NCBI GenBank assembly: GCA_943788235.1
Contig: CALSPM010000005.1
Coordinates: 186,001 to 250,000 of the forward strand
Reading direction: 5' to 3'
Length of the DNA stretch: 64,000 nt
From: an uncultured Cyclobacteriaceae bacterium
GTDB lineage: Bacteria > Bacteroidota > Bacteroidia > Cytophagales > Cyclobacteriaceae
Part shown: positions 53,771 through 63,001 of the stretch, piece by piece
Position numbering within the stretch: position 1 is the stretch's first letter
Layout: every line of letters begins with the position of its first letter
The notes under the pieces: generated by a model
What the model saw: the letters and a program-made list of their open reading frames with translations, nothing else
Database searches by the model: none
Told to the model about the DNA's origin: nothing
Program-made: the position numbers and the translations under genes

Positions 53771-54499
53771 ATGGAGATCATTCCTTCGATATTAATTCAT
53801 AATGGCCAAACGGCGCGATTGATCAAAGGAGATTTTAAAAAGGAAAAAGTATATGACTTAAGCCCACTTGATCTGGCCAAACAATTTGAAAGTGCCGGCA
53901 TACACAAACTACATTTAGTTGATTTGGATGGTGCTAAAAAGGGGCAAATTGTGAATTACCCTACCCTTGAGATGCTTGCGGGCCACACCTCCCTTAAAAT
54001 AAATTTTACTGGGGGCTTGCACACCGATGGTGACGTCAACAAAGCCTTTGAATTTGGTGCAGACAGCATTACGGCCTCCACGATTTCTATTTATCGCCCA
54101 GAATTATTTAAAGCTTGGATGATCTCTCATGGGCGAGAGAAGATAATGTTGGGTGCAGATAGTTTAGATCGTCAAATTAGAGTGGGGGGTTGGCTAAAGA
54201 AAACCAAAGTTGATCTTTTCAAACACATTGCCTACTACTACGAAAGAGGGCTAAAATACATCAAAACAACAGATATTTCTAGGGAAGCACTGCTCGAAGG
54301 GCCTCCAATGGAGTTATATCAAGAACTCCTCGCTAATTTCCCAAACCTTCATATTCTAGCCAAAGGGGGGGTGCGTGATCTCGCCGATATAGAGGAATTA
54401 AAAAAGATTGGTATACACAGCGTGATTTTCAGCAGCTCTTATTACGAAGGTCGGATAACACTTCAAGAATTAAGTAATTTTATTGCTTCTAATCATTAA
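53771..54499 (+). CDS. HisA-like (HisA/HisF superfamily) protein lacking catalytic Asp8
   Basis: 242 residues, TIM barrel. Family marks are VYDLSPLDLAKQFESAGIHK, LHLVDLDGAKKGQIVNYPTL, NFTGGLHTDGD, LGADSLDRQIRVGGWLKKT, LEGPPMELYQELL, LAKGGVRDLADIEEL and VIFSSSYYEG. HisA isomerises ProFAR in histidine synthesis. In the usual start 'IIPAIDLIDG' the Asp at position 8 is the general acid/base; here the text is IIPSILIHNG, with Leu8. The second catalytic Asp (GAD...) is kept. No other his gene is in the window. So it may be a HisA paralogue with another role, or a variant with altered catalysis. Confidence 0.72.
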   Translation: MEIIPSILIHNGQTARLIKGDFKKEKVYDLSPLDLAKQFESAGIHKLHLVDLDGAKKGQIVNYPTLEMLAGHTSLKINFTGGLHTDGDVNKAFEFGADSITASTISIYRPELFKAWMISHGREKIMLGADSLDRQIRVGGWLKKTKVDLFKHIAYYYERGLKYIKTTDISREALLEGPPMELYQELLANFPNLHILAKGGVRDLADIEELKKIGIHSVIFSSSYYEGRITLQELSNFIASNH

Positions 54500-54825
54500 T
54501 CTATACTGAGTCCCTCAAGCCCATCGTGGCTTCTGTTTTCATATTTGTGCTTGTAAATAAAATAAAACACAAAGTTGTATTTAATCAATGAACTGTAAGA
54601 TGAGTCTGCAACATTCGCTTGACTTTTTTGCAGTTCTTTTTTTTCCTCATCGGAAGCTTCCTCGATGGGGTCCTCATTTTTGGTTAGAGGATCATTTCCG
54701 TAAACCTCGATCACTGGTTCGTGGAAACTTTTGATTTCTTCGGTATAGGGGTTGGTCGCCTTTACTGAATGGGTTATCGCAAGCATTGAGCAAGCCATAA
54801 TTCCAAAGCATTGATAAATTTTCAT
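54496..54825 (-). CDS. Small exported protein of unknown function
   Basis: 109 residues. Signal peptide MKIYQCFGIMACSMLAITHS, then an acidic stretch (EDPIEEASDEEKKELQK) and a C-terminal Tyr/Phe-rich segment (YNFVFYFIYKHKYE). Overlaps the end of the hisA-like gene by 4 bp, convergent. No family recognised. Confidence 0.5.
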   Translation of the reverse strand: MKIYQCFGIMACSMLAITHSVKATNPYTEEIKSFHEPVIEVYGNDPLTKNEDPIEEASDEEKKELQKSQANVADSSYSSLIKYNFVFYFIYKHKYENRSHDGLEGLSID

Positions 54826-55200
54826 ATCGGCGTTGATAAAATGTCAGACAAATTAAACATTTTTCGGAAGAGTTCATCAAATTGGTCCTCTTTTTTGTGT
54901 TGTTTTACGAATTTCAAAAGCTTTCGTTACATATCCGTCATAAAGCCTTCACTCCAACATGAGAAAAAGCTTCAAGAAGTTCTTTGGCCGCTTTAGTCTA
55001 TCCTCTCATGTCTCTACCCTGGTTTCGAAAAAAAAATTATAAAACCATGACTAATCGGAACAGTTACGTAAATAAATTGTCCATATGAATTTCCCAATAG
55101 ATAAAGGTTATCCGATCAGTCCTTACGTGGGATTATGGCTGATTATTTAGTTCTGCTTTAAATCAATCATCTAAATGCAAAATCAAGCCTGGCACAATAA
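54826..55200. other. Gap left of the decayed integrase
   Basis: No intact gene. It probably contains the lost N-terminal part of the integrase at 55201-55768, but nothing readable remains. Confidence 0.35.
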
Positions 55201-55768
55201 ATGAGATCCATATCCCATTAAATCTCGGAAACAAGAGGAGGTTTTACATAAGCCTATTGATAGCATTGAAGAACTTCTTGATCAAGGTCATAAGTTCAAT
55301 AAATATTTACATTTGTGTTCTGTGATTACTTACTGCTGTTTGCTTCGTCCGCATCAAGAAATAAGATTACTTAAATGGAAAGATTTTAGTACTGATTTAA
55401 AGACTATTCATTCGGGTGGAAATAAAGTAAAATCTAAACGTAATAGGTTGGTTCCTGTACCCCCTTATATCAGAGATTTATTGGTAAGAAGGCAACCCAA
55501 TTATAACATCTTTTCCAACAAGATAAAGCCTTATAATAATGATTATTTTAAGACACTTTTTGGACGTTTTAAGCAACTCAATCCACAGGTAGATAGATTT
55601 TCACTCTACTCTTTTAGACATTCAGCAACCTTAGACATCTTTAAACGAACAGGTGCTATTACCAAACTTCAGAAGGCAATGGGACACTCTTCTTTGAAGG
55701 TAAGTTTAACTTATCTCAGAGGTTTAGAAGTACCTGAATTAACCGAAGAAGATATGCCTATGCTTTAG
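55201..55768 (+). pseudogene. Tyrosine recombinase, C-terminal remnant
   Basis: An open frame without a start. KSRKQEEVLHKPIDSIEELL leads into the catalytic domain with LRPHQEIRLLKWKDF (Arg), SLYSFRHSATLDIF (His/Arg box rearranged as Arg-His) and MGHSSLKVSLTYLRG (Tyr). The N-terminal ~180 residues of a Bacteroidota integrase are missing. A remnant of a second mobile element, ~1.4 kb from tRNA-His. Confidence 0.82.
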
Positions 55769-55920
55769 TCCTTTTAAAATAATTGCTTTGATGTCTTCTT
55801 GAGTATTCCTTAAAAGAAAATATATTGGCAATTCCAACAAGGAAAATATTTAAAAACGATTTTCGTAACTTTTTCATAAATCCAAATTACAAAATTAAAG
55901 GAATAAGATCTGACTATGTT

Positions 55921-56321
55921 TTAGTCAGTTGTTTTCTTTGAGCCATATAACCCTAGCAAAGTTGCTGAAACAATTAGTATGAAAATGGGAATAGGTGGTC
56001 CTCCTCCCAATAATAAAAAATTGAATAATGCCACTAATAAAATAGTCCCTCCAAAGACTGAATATGCAAGAAATACTTTTTTATTTGATTCATTATGAAA
56101 TTTTAGTCTCCATAACACAAAAATAAATAGACCCACAGCAATTTGATGCATTGCGGTAACATCAATTATACCTTGCGCAAAGAAAATAATTCATCAGATA
56201 TCTCACCCTTGAAGTAAGGAGATATAAATTCTACGGGTGCCGTGAAAGCAACAAATAATAATCCTACTCCACAAAGAGCATTGATTATTGAAATTATTGG
56301 ATAAATATATTTTGACTTCAT
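55921..56321 (-). pseudogene. Small four-helix membrane protein, frameshifted
   Basis: MKSKYIYPIISIINALCGVG from an ATG at 56321, running to DELFSLRKV and a stop at 56166. The protein continues in another frame as IIDVTAMHQIAVGLFIFVLW and on to GLYGSKKTTD. One indel near 56170 separates the halves; joined, they give ~133 residues with four membrane helices. No family recognised. Confidence 0.6.
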
Positions 56322-56475
56322 TTTAAATTGATTTTGGTTGGTTATACCCAAATATAATAAATTCCGAAATATTAATGATTGAGAGAAGATATGAGTTTAG
56401 TTAATTCGATTATAAACCCTAGTATTAGTGATGCTACTACTTAATGTAGTGAGTGATTTTGGCTATCTCTAGTTA

Positions 56476-56507
56476 TTGATTGAAAGTACCGTGTTTAAAT
56501 ACATTTG
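56476..56507 (+). promoter_or_regulatory. Promoter of the small-RNA candidate
   Basis: TTG at 56476-56478, a 21-bp spacer and TACATTTG at 56500-56507 match the Bacteroidota -33/-7 promoter (TTG, 17-23, TAnnTTTG). Start of transcription would be about 56512-56514. Confidence 0.6.
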
Positions 56508-56511
56508 TACA

Positions 56512-56646
56512 GTGAATTGTTTTCTATACTGAGGGGTATGGAAACAGCAGCCATCTTTGGGTAAAGGTGGTTGCTTATTCTTACTAATCATATGTCAATC
56601 TTTTTTCCTCTTTTGAAGCAGTTGCAATTTTGTGGCTGCTTTTTTA
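56512..56646 (+). ncRNA. Small RNA candidate with switchable hairpins
   Basis: About 135 nt between a good promoter (56476-56507) and an intrinsic terminator (56616-56645, T-run following). Hairpin 1 is AGCAGCCATCTTT-gggt-AAAGGTGGTTGCT (56546-56575): 13 pairs including two G-U. The terminator stem is AAGCAGTTGCA paired with TGTGGCTGCTT. The 5' arm of hairpin 1 (AGCAGCC) is also perfectly complementary to GGCTGCT in the terminator, so the two structures could exclude each other. No ORF follows within 2 kb on this strand. It does not match tmRNA, RNase P or SRP RNA as I know them; a 6S-type RNA is possible. Confidence 0.6.
56616..56646 (+). terminator. Intrinsic terminator of the small-RNA candidate
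   Basis: Stem of about 11 pairs (some G-U) with a short AT loop, followed by at least five T. Confidence 0.7.
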
Positions 56647-56737
56647 GTTTAATCACTAAGTATAACCTCCGTTAAATAAGCCTTTTTAAGAGCCTTTGTG
56701 ATTTTGTCAGAGTATTGAGATGTTTTAATTAACTCCT

Positions 56738-56790
56738 TTGAGGAGGCTTATTCCTCGGAGTTAGTGAAGTTAGGCTTGGGTAATTGAAAT
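56738..56790 (-). pseudogene. C-terminal scrap of a DUF285 protein
   Basis: The minus strand reads LPKPNFTNSEE and a stop, almost the C-terminal PKPNFTNCTE of the two DUF285 lipoproteins in the island at 24-28 kb. No longer frame is left. The following 56800-57090 shows no gene. Confidence 0.5.
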
Positions 56791-57094
56791 TATAGGCAGA
56801 AAATAATTATTACTATTTCTTTTTTCCATCTGCCTCTACACTGTAAGAATTACCATCAGATATGTTTTCTTTAATTATTTACGATTGCATCATTACCACA
56901 AATGAAAATACCGATCTAGTTAAAACCCTTCTTATCAAAAAAGTAAAAGAAACATATCAGAGTGTATTATCTAAAAATAGTGATTTGGATAAATTGTTTA
57001 AGGTTGAAAAAGTGTCAGAAATTATTACCTACAATTGACTAATTTGAATAACGTTCAAGAAATATGTAGATTTAAATGTAATTTCTGCTAATAA

Positions 57095-57124
57095 AAAAAG
57101 CAGTTAATCACTTAACTGCTTTTT
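57095..57124. terminator. Intrinsic terminator next to tRNA-His
   Basis: AAAAAGCAGTTAA-tcac-TTAACTGCTTTTT forms a 13-bp stem with a 4-nt loop. On the minus strand it follows the tRNA-His 3' end by 4 nt and is itself followed by T. Confidence 0.85.
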
Positions 57125-57128
57125 GAAG

Positions 57129-57203
57129 GGTGGAAGACCGGACTTGAACCGGCGACCTCCTGAACCACAATCAGGCGTTCTAACCAACTGAACTACAACC
57201 ACC
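57129..57203 (-). tRNA. tRNA-His (anticodon GTG)
   Basis: Cloverleaf on the minus strand: anticodon stem CCTGA/TCAGG with loop TTGTGGT gives GTG (His). T-arm GCCGG-TTCAAGT-CCGGT. The 5' end includes the extra G-1 typical of tRNA-His opposite C73. The acceptor stem, GTGGTTG against CTTCCAC, has two adjacent U-U mismatches (pairs 5 and 6). A terminator follows directly. Confidence 0.9.
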
Positions 57204-57252
57204 ATTTATAAAAGAAGGCAAATTTAATCTTTTACTATAAATATTAAATGTT

Positions 57253-58593
57253 TTAAGGATTAAAAGATAGGCGCTTGCCTTTTATTTTCTCATCGAACTG
57301 TCCGGTGTCATAAGCAAGGTGCCCAGACACAAAAGTTTTTTCTACTTGAGAACGGAACAAATCCCCCTCAAATGGGCTCCAACCACATTTGGCAACTATA
57401 TTATCTGGACCCACTCGCCAAGGACGATTCAAGTCCACCAGTGCCAAATCTGCAAAATAACCTTCACGAATGAAGCCTCTTTGCTGCACTTTATAACAAA
57501 CAGCTACCGCATGACTCATTTTTTCAGCAATTTGCTCCAATGAAATTTTCCCTTGATGATAAAATTCCAACATGGCCACTAAACTGTGTTGAATCAATGG
57601 TCCTCCTGAAGGTGCATTAGCATAAATCTGATTCTTTTCTTGTTGTGTATGGGGAGCATGATCTGTTGCAATCACATCAATTTTATTCGCCAAGAGACCA
57701 TCCCATATTTGGGCTCTATCTTTAGATGTCTTTATGGCAGGATTCCACTTAATTAATGCTCCTTTTTGCTGATAATCTTCATCACTGAACCAAAGGTGGT
57801 GAATACAAGCTTCTGCGGTAATTTTCTTGGAGGATAGCGAGGTCTCATTTTCAAACAGTTCCAGCTCCTCACCAGTGGATATATGGAGGACATGGAGTCT
57901 AGTTCCATATTTTTTTGCTAAACTGACCGCACGTGATGACGAAAGGTAGCACGCCTCTGCTGATCGAATGATGGGATGTTGTTCAAAGGGGATCTCCTGA
58001 CCGTATTTTTGAAGGGCATGTGCCATATTGGTTCTGATTGTCAGTTCATCCTCGCAATGTGTAGCAATCAACATAGACACTCGACTGAAAATGCGTTCCA
58101 AGGTCTGAGTGTCATCCACCAACATGTCTCCAGTGGAAGAGCCCATGAAAACCTTAACCCCACAAACCTGTCGAGGATCTGTTTTCATAACCTCCTCTAA
58201 ATTTTCATTCGACGCACCCATATAAAATGAAAAGTTGGCCAAACTCTTTTTTCTTCCTATTTCATATTTTTCTTCCAGTAAGGATTGAGTCAATGTTTGG
58301 GGTTGTACATTAGGCATCTCCATAAAGGAGGTTACGCCTCCTGCCACGGCAGCTTTGGCTTCCGTATAAATCTCCCCCTTCTGAGTGAGTCCTGGCTCTC
58401 TAAAGTGCACCTGGTCATCGATCACTCCTGGAAATAAATGTTTCCCTGCTGCATTGATTTCCTTGTAATTGATCTTGGGCTCCAAGGATTCCTCGACCTG
58501 CTCGATACACTCATTTCTTATTAATACATCCTGATGCGAAACCTTTCCTTCATTTACAAGGGTTCCAGCCTTAATCAAATAAGTTTCACTCAT
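57253..58593 (-). CDS. pyrC: Dihydroorotase
   Basis: 446 residues, amidohydrolase fold. Cyclises carbamoyl-aspartate to dihydroorotate in pyrimidine synthesis. Metal and substrate motifs: GVIDDQVHFREPGLT, the carbamylated Lys in VCGVKVFMGSSTGDM, His in IATHCEDE and LHVLHISTGEE, and the catalytic Asp in IATDHAPH. The DDQVHFR text, with Gln in place of the first His, is as I recall usual for Bacteroidota dihydroorotases. No signal peptide, length normal. tRNA-His is 50 bp downstream. Confidence 0.9.
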   Translation of the reverse strand: MSETYLIKAGTLVNEGKVSHQDVLIRNECIEQVEESLEPKINYKEINAAGKHLFPGVIDDQVHFREPGLTQKGEIYTEAKAAVAGGVTSFMEMPNVQPQTLTQSLLEEKYEIGRKKSLANFSFYMGASNENLEEVMKTDPRQVCGVKVFMGSSTGDMLVDDTQTLERIFSRVSMLIATHCEDELTIRTNMAHALQKYGQEIPFEQHPIIRSAEACYLSSSRAVSLAKKYGTRLHVLHISTGEELELFENETSLSSKKITAEACIHHLWFSDEDYQQKGALIKWNPAIKTSKDRAQIWDGLLANKIDVIATDHAPHTQQEKNQIYANAPSGGPLIQHSLVAMLEFYHQGKISLEQIAEKMSHAVAVCYKVQQRGFIREGYFADLALVDLNRPWRVGPDNIVAKCGWSPFEGDLFRSQVEKTFVSGHLAYDTGQFDEKIKGKRLSFNP

Positions 58594-58846
58594 TGGGTCT
58601 TTCTTTTATCATACTCACCGTTAAAGTTACAACTAAATCACAGGGATGACCTTCAGGAACATACCTAATTCCTTCTTTCATTTAAAAGCGCCGTTGACAT
58701 TCATTTTTTTTCTTTTTTTTTAAAAATATTGGTCTTATTTTATCTAAAATTTCAGCGTATTGCATGTTTTTTTTTGGTGAGGTAAAGGCGCGGAACCATA
58801 TATCAAAACTCATTGCACTTTTTAACCAAAAAAAGTGTTTTGGATT

Positions 58847-58854
58847 TAAATTTG
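58847..58854 (+). promoter_or_regulatory. -7 box TAAATTTG upstream of gcvP
   Basis: Exact TAnnTTTG match 35 bp before the gcvP ATG; a -33 TTG at correct spacing is not clear. The 58594-58846 gap holds long A/T runs but no glycine riboswitch could be recognised. Confidence 0.4.
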
Positions 58855-58889
58855 TAAAAAATTAAAGAAAGGCCTAATTTATCGAAATA

Positions 58890-61754
58890 ATGATCATTGA
58901 TTTAAACCTCCGAGATTCTTTTCAGGATCGACACAACAGTCCTTCGCAGCAAGAAACTGAGGAAATGTTAGCGGCTATTGGGGTAAACTCCATGGAAACC
59001 TTAATTACACAAACTCTTCCCTCATCCATACGGTCTAAAAAGAACTTAGACTTACCCGCTGCCAAAAGTGAATACGACTACATTAAAGATCTGAAAATAA
59101 TGGCTCAAAAAAACACGGTGGCCAATTCTTTTATTGGCCAGGGTTATTATGACACCATTGTTCCTCCTGTCATTCAACGAAACATCCTGGAAAACCCAGG
59201 TTGGTATACGGCTTACACGCCCTATCAAGCTGAAATTGCTCAAGGACGACTGGAAGCCCTTATCAACTTCCAAACGATGGTTATCGAGCTGACGGGTATG
59301 GAAATCGCCAATGCATCACTTTTAGATGAGGCGACGGCTGCCGCAGAGGCTATTTCGATGCTTGTGCAAACAAGATCAAGGCATAAAAGAGAAGCCAATA
59401 AACTTTTGGTAGATCAAAGTGTTTTTCCACAGACTCTCGAAGTTTTGACCACGAGGATGACACCCATTGACATTGAAATAGAATGTTTAGACTTATCTCA
59501 AGCAGATTTATCAGACCCTAAAGTATTTGGTGTTTATGTCCAATATCCAAATAATGAAGGTAGATTGATGGACTGGCAGGACTTTAGTGAAAAAGCCACG
59601 TCTCATGACATTAAGGTCGCCGTGGGGACTGACCTCCTGGCGTTAACCTTATTTACTCCACCAGGAGCATGGGGGGCCGATGTAGTCATTGGCACCTCGC
59701 AACGGCTGGGGGTACCTATGGGTTTTGGAGGGCCTCATGCGGCTTTTTTTGCTACTAAGAAAGTGTACAAAAGAAACGTCCCGGGAAGAATCATTGGTAT
59801 TTCAAAAGATCGCGAAGGCAATAGGGCTTACCGGATGGCTTTGCAAACAAGAGAACAACACATCAGAAGAGAAAAGGCTACCTCCAATATTTGTACTGCA
59901 CAAGTCCTCTTAGCGGTTATGGCGGGGATGTATGCGGTGTATCATGGACCTGAAGGGCTCAAAAAAATTGCACAAAAAATACATGGTTTAGCCAAATCTT
60001 TCGAAAAAGGACTCCTTGAACTTGGCATTACTACACAACAAGATACCTTCTTTGATACTGTTTATTTTTCAGTCGGTGACACGAAAAAACTACGCGCCCT
60101 TGCCGAGGCACAATATCTGAATTTCCGGTATCATCAACAAAATGATGTAAGTGTTTCCTTTGACGAAACTCATGACCAAGCAGATGTGATTTTAGTGCTC
60201 ACAATAATTGCCCAATCGATGGGAAAGAGTATCCCTTTGGTTGAAAGATCAATAGAAGTATCTATTGAGGGTAAACTTCAAAGGAAACAAGATTTTTTAA
60301 ATCATGAGGTCTTTTACAACTACCATTCTGAACATGAAATGTTACGCTATTTGAAGCGTTTGGAAAATAAAGACCTTTCATTGGTTCATTCCATGATTTC
60401 TTTGGGATCGTGTACCATGAAACTAAATGCCACCACCGAAATGCTACCGGTAACCTGGCCAGAGTTTGGTCAAATCCATCCTTTTGCCCCGGAAAATCAG
60501 ACCCAAGGCTACCATCATCTGGTCGAAGAATTACACGCGTGGTTGTCAGAAATTACCGGCTTTGCGGGCGTTTCTTTCCAACCCAATAGTGGTGCACAGG
60601 GTGAATACGCTGGCCTGATGGTCATCCGTCAATACCACCTCAATAACGGTGATTCGCAGAGAAAAATTGCTATAATCCCCTCATCTGCTCACGGAACCAA
60701 TCCAGCAAGTGCTGTGATGGCAGGCATGCAAGTGGTAATTGTCAAATGTGATCCGGAAGGGAATATTGACTTGGTTGATTTAAAAGAAAAAGTCATTGAG
60801 CACAGTCCAAACCTTGCCGCGCTCATGGTCACTTATCCCTCTACGCACGGTGTTTTTGAGCAAGCGATCATAGAGATCTGTGCCTTAATTCATGAGCATG
60901 GTGGCCAGGTGTATATGGATGGTGCCAATATGAACGCGCAGGTAGGACTCACCTCACCCGGCATGATTGGTGCGGACGTCTGTCACCTCAATTTGCATAA
61001 GACTTTTTGTATTCCCCATGGAGGAGGAGGCCCCGGAATGGGTCCCATTGGTGTCGCCCAACACTTGGTACCGTTTTTACCTCATCATGGGGAAAAAAGT
61101 ATCAAATCAATTTCTGCTGCAAAGTTTGGGAGTGCCAGCATTTTGTCCATCTCTCATGCCTACATTGCGATGATGGGAAGTGACGGCTTAACGGCGGCGA
61201 CCGAGATGGCCATCCTTAATGCCAATTATATAGGAAAAAGATTGGCTGACCATTATCCTGTCCTTTACAAAGGAAATAATGATCGCAATGCGCACGAACT
61301 GATCATTGATTGTAGACGTTTCAAAGAGGTGGGTGTTGAGGTAGAAGACATTGCCAAAAGATTAATGGATTATGGCTATCATGCTCCCACGGTATCTTTT
61401 CCTGTTGCGGGTACGATGATGATCGAGCCTACGGAAAGTGAAACCAAAAAAGAATTAGATCAATTTTGTGACGCCATGATTTCCCTTCGCTCTGAGATTG
61501 CCGAAATTGAAAGTGGTTTGGTTGATGCTAAGGACAATGTCCTTAAAAATGCTCCTCATACGCAAAGAATTGTCCTAGGTGAGTCATGGGAACGCCCTTA
61601 TACCCGAGAAAAAGCAGTATTTCCAATGGCAGGACAACGATTTTACAAATTTTGGCCTACTGTAAGCAGAATTGACAGTGCTTTTGGTGATCGAAATTTA
61701 GTTTGCAGCTGTCTACCTATTGAAGACTATGAGCCTGCGCCGATAACTTCATGA
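58890..61754 (+). CDS. gcvP: Glycine dehydrogenase (decarboxylating), P-protein
   Basis: 954 residues, full-length fused alpha-beta P-protein of the glycine cleavage system. N-half signatures: [61 protein letters not shown]-half: [42 protein letters not shown] and the PLP lysine Lys704 in [20 protein letters not shown]. It decarboxylates glycine and passes the aminomethyl group to GcvH. gcvH and gcvT are not in the window. Confidence 0.97.
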   Translation: MIIDLNLRDSFQDRHNSPSQQETEEMLAAIGVNSMETLITQTLPSSIRSKKNLDLPAAKSEYDYIKDLKIMAQKNTVANSFIGQGYYDTIVPPVIQRNILENPGWYTAYTPYQAEIAQGRLEALINFQTMVIELTGMEIANASLLDEATAAAEAISMLVQTRSRHKREANKLLVDQSVFPQTLEVLTTRMTPIDIEIECLDLSQADLSDPKVFGVYVQYPNNEGRLMDWQDFSEKATSHDIKVAVGTDLLALTLFTPPGAWGADVVIGTSQRLGVPMGFGGPHAAFFATKKVYKRNVPGRIIGISKDREGNRAYRMALQTREQHIRREKATSNICTAQVLLAVMAGMYAVYHGPEGLKKIAQKIHGLAKSFEKGLLELGITTQQDTFFDTVYFSVGDTKKLRALAEAQYLNFRYHQQNDVSVSFDETHDQADVILVLTIIAQSMGKSIPLVERSIEVSIEGKLQRKQDFLNHEVFYNYHSEHEMLRYLKRLENKDLSLVHSMISLGSCTMKLNATTEMLPVTWPEFGQIHPFAPENQTQGYHHLVEELHAWLSEITGFAGVSFQPNSGAQGEYAGLMVIRQYHLNNGDSQRKIAIIPSSAHGTNPASAVMAGMQVVIVKCDPEGNIDLVDLKEKVIEHSPNLAALMVTYPSTHGVFEQAIIEICALIHEHGGQVYMDGANMNAQVGLTSPGMIGADVCHLNLHKTFCIPHGGGGPGMGPIGVAQHLVPFLPHHGEKSIKSISAAKFGSASILSISHAYIAMMGSDGLTAATEMAILNANYIGKRLADHYPVLYKGNNDRNAHELIIDCRRFKEVGVEVEDIAKRLMDYGYHAPTVSFPVAGTMMIEPTESETKKELDQFCDAMISLRSEIAEIESGLVDAKDNVLKNAPHTQRIVLGESWERPYTREKAVFPMAGQRFYKFWPTVSRIDSAFGDRNLVCSCLPIEDYEPAPITS

Positions 61755-61781
61755 TCCCTACAAAAGTTAAATTGTCCAAGA

Positions 61782-62234
61782 TTAATAACAATTATCTAGG
61801 ATGAAGGTCCCCCCAACTCTGTTTAGGGAGTCATAATCCGCTTCCAAATAGGCGTTGATACGGCCCAAGTTAACACCCAATACTTCAATAAAACCAGAAG
61901 TGGCTTGATAACTTTCATCAGTGACTCCTGGCTGATGAAAGGTGATAGAGACATCTGAAGGTACTTGATAAAAGCCTTCCTTAAAGGGAAACTGAAGGGA
62001 AATATAGCCCCTTGGAGAAAAGGTAATGAGGCACGGCTCTTCTTCAATTTGATCTTCACTGAACAGCTGGATATCAAATAAATCCGAGGTTGCGACTGGC
62101 TGAGCCCGCCCATACTGATAGCGGTAAGTTGCTCCTGCAATCACCCCCTCTAAAAGAGCTGGCTGTACGTTGTTTTGATTACAGTACTGAAAAAATATCA
62201 GCCCAATAAAAATCCCTTTGAGTAACTTGTTCAT
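61782..62234 (-). CDS. Lipoprotein of unknown function
   Basis: 150 residues. Signal with lipobox-like FFQYCNQNN. Mature part is beta-rich and contains GVIAGATYRYQYG, CLITFSPRGYISLQF, VSITFHQPGV and a C-terminal Cys (DNCY). Its start overlaps the stop of the NRDE gene by 4 bp, so the two are co-translated. No family recognised. Confidence 0.62.
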   Translation of the reverse strand: MNKLLKGIFIGLIFFQYCNQNNVQPALLEGVIAGATYRYQYGRAQPVATSDLFDIQLFSEDQIEEEPCLITFSPRGYISLQFPFKEGFYQVPSDVSITFHQPGVTDESYQATSGFIEVLGVNLGRINAYLEADYDSLNRVGGTFILDNCY

Positions 62235-62986
62235 ATTATTTTAAAGTTAACATGCTTTTGATTGCCATTTTGTTTGAGATGATGGATAATTTCTGTCAGT
62301 TCGACCACACCCTCGTTGTCTATGGTGATTAAGGTCGTACTTCGAGTACCATATGTTGGCAAATTGATAAAAATAGAAGGTAAGGCATGCTCCATCTCTT
62401 GCGTTATTCCCGTCTCAGAAAGGAATTTATCCTCAGCCATTTGTTTATCCATCATTAAGTCAAGTAACGTTAAATTGTCAATATTCTTATCAATGGAAGC
62501 CTTAACACGGGGTTTTAATTGATCTAATTTGGGCCATGAGGTATTCAAACTGGAATTGCACAGTCCATGCATCCCTGCGGGTACCTTATTGATGATCCCC
62601 AATTGATTATTGAAATGGAGGAAAGCATTCCCTTTTCTGGTCAAAAAATTAAATCCATTATGGTTGATATTCTGAGCTTGTAACCCTCGCATAAACGCTT
62701 GATTTGTTTGAGGAGACTTCAAAAAGTCTACGGGCAAATGTCCCCTACTTTTGGCATTAAGTTGTACAGCAGATGCCCTAACGTTGGTCACTACAGCAAA
62801 GTTTCCCGACTTATTCATGGCCAGCCACATACCCCCTGCGCGCAAATCCCATCCTCCAATAAGATCCAGTTCCTCCTCCCAAAAATCCATCTACTGGGGG
62901 GACATTTCATGATACTCATCTCGATTGGCCAATAAAATAAATGGGTATTTGGGGTGGGCATGGTGAGCAAATACAATCAAGCACAT
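62231..62986 (-). pseudogene. NRDE / TANGO2 family protein interrupted by an amber codon
   Basis: The full frame begins at ATG 62986 with MCLIVFAHHAHPKYPFILLA, then the family-defining NRDE, then EYHEMSPQ followed by TAG (62891-62893). The very next codon is ATG (62890) and 219 further residues run on in frame: DFWEEELDLIGGWDLRAGGM, WLAMNKSGNFAVVTNVR and so on. The first 31 codons supply the N-terminal nucleophile-like Cys2 and the NRDE motif, so a protein restarting at 62890 would lack the signature. Family function (heme or lipid handling) is debated. The stop may be a mutation, a sequencing error or a restart site. Confidence 0.82.
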
Positions 62987-63001
62987 ATATTTAAGGTCTT
63001 T

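Noticed and set aside
56512-56646. Bacterial SRP (4.5S) RNA, suggested by GGAAACAGCAGCC near 56541
   Set aside because: The flanking halves do not pair into the SRP helix, and a much better local hairpin uses AGCAGCC.
58594-58889. Glycine riboswitch before gcvP
   Set aside because: The leader is A/T-rich with no recognisable aptamer core; only a -7 box is seen.
10251-62893. Amber (TAG) recoding, suggested by in-frame TAG in the DoxX-like and NRDE genes
   Set aside because: TAG is the ordinary stop of the symporter gene at 273-275 and is used elsewhere; no suppressor tRNA is visible. Mutation is simpler.
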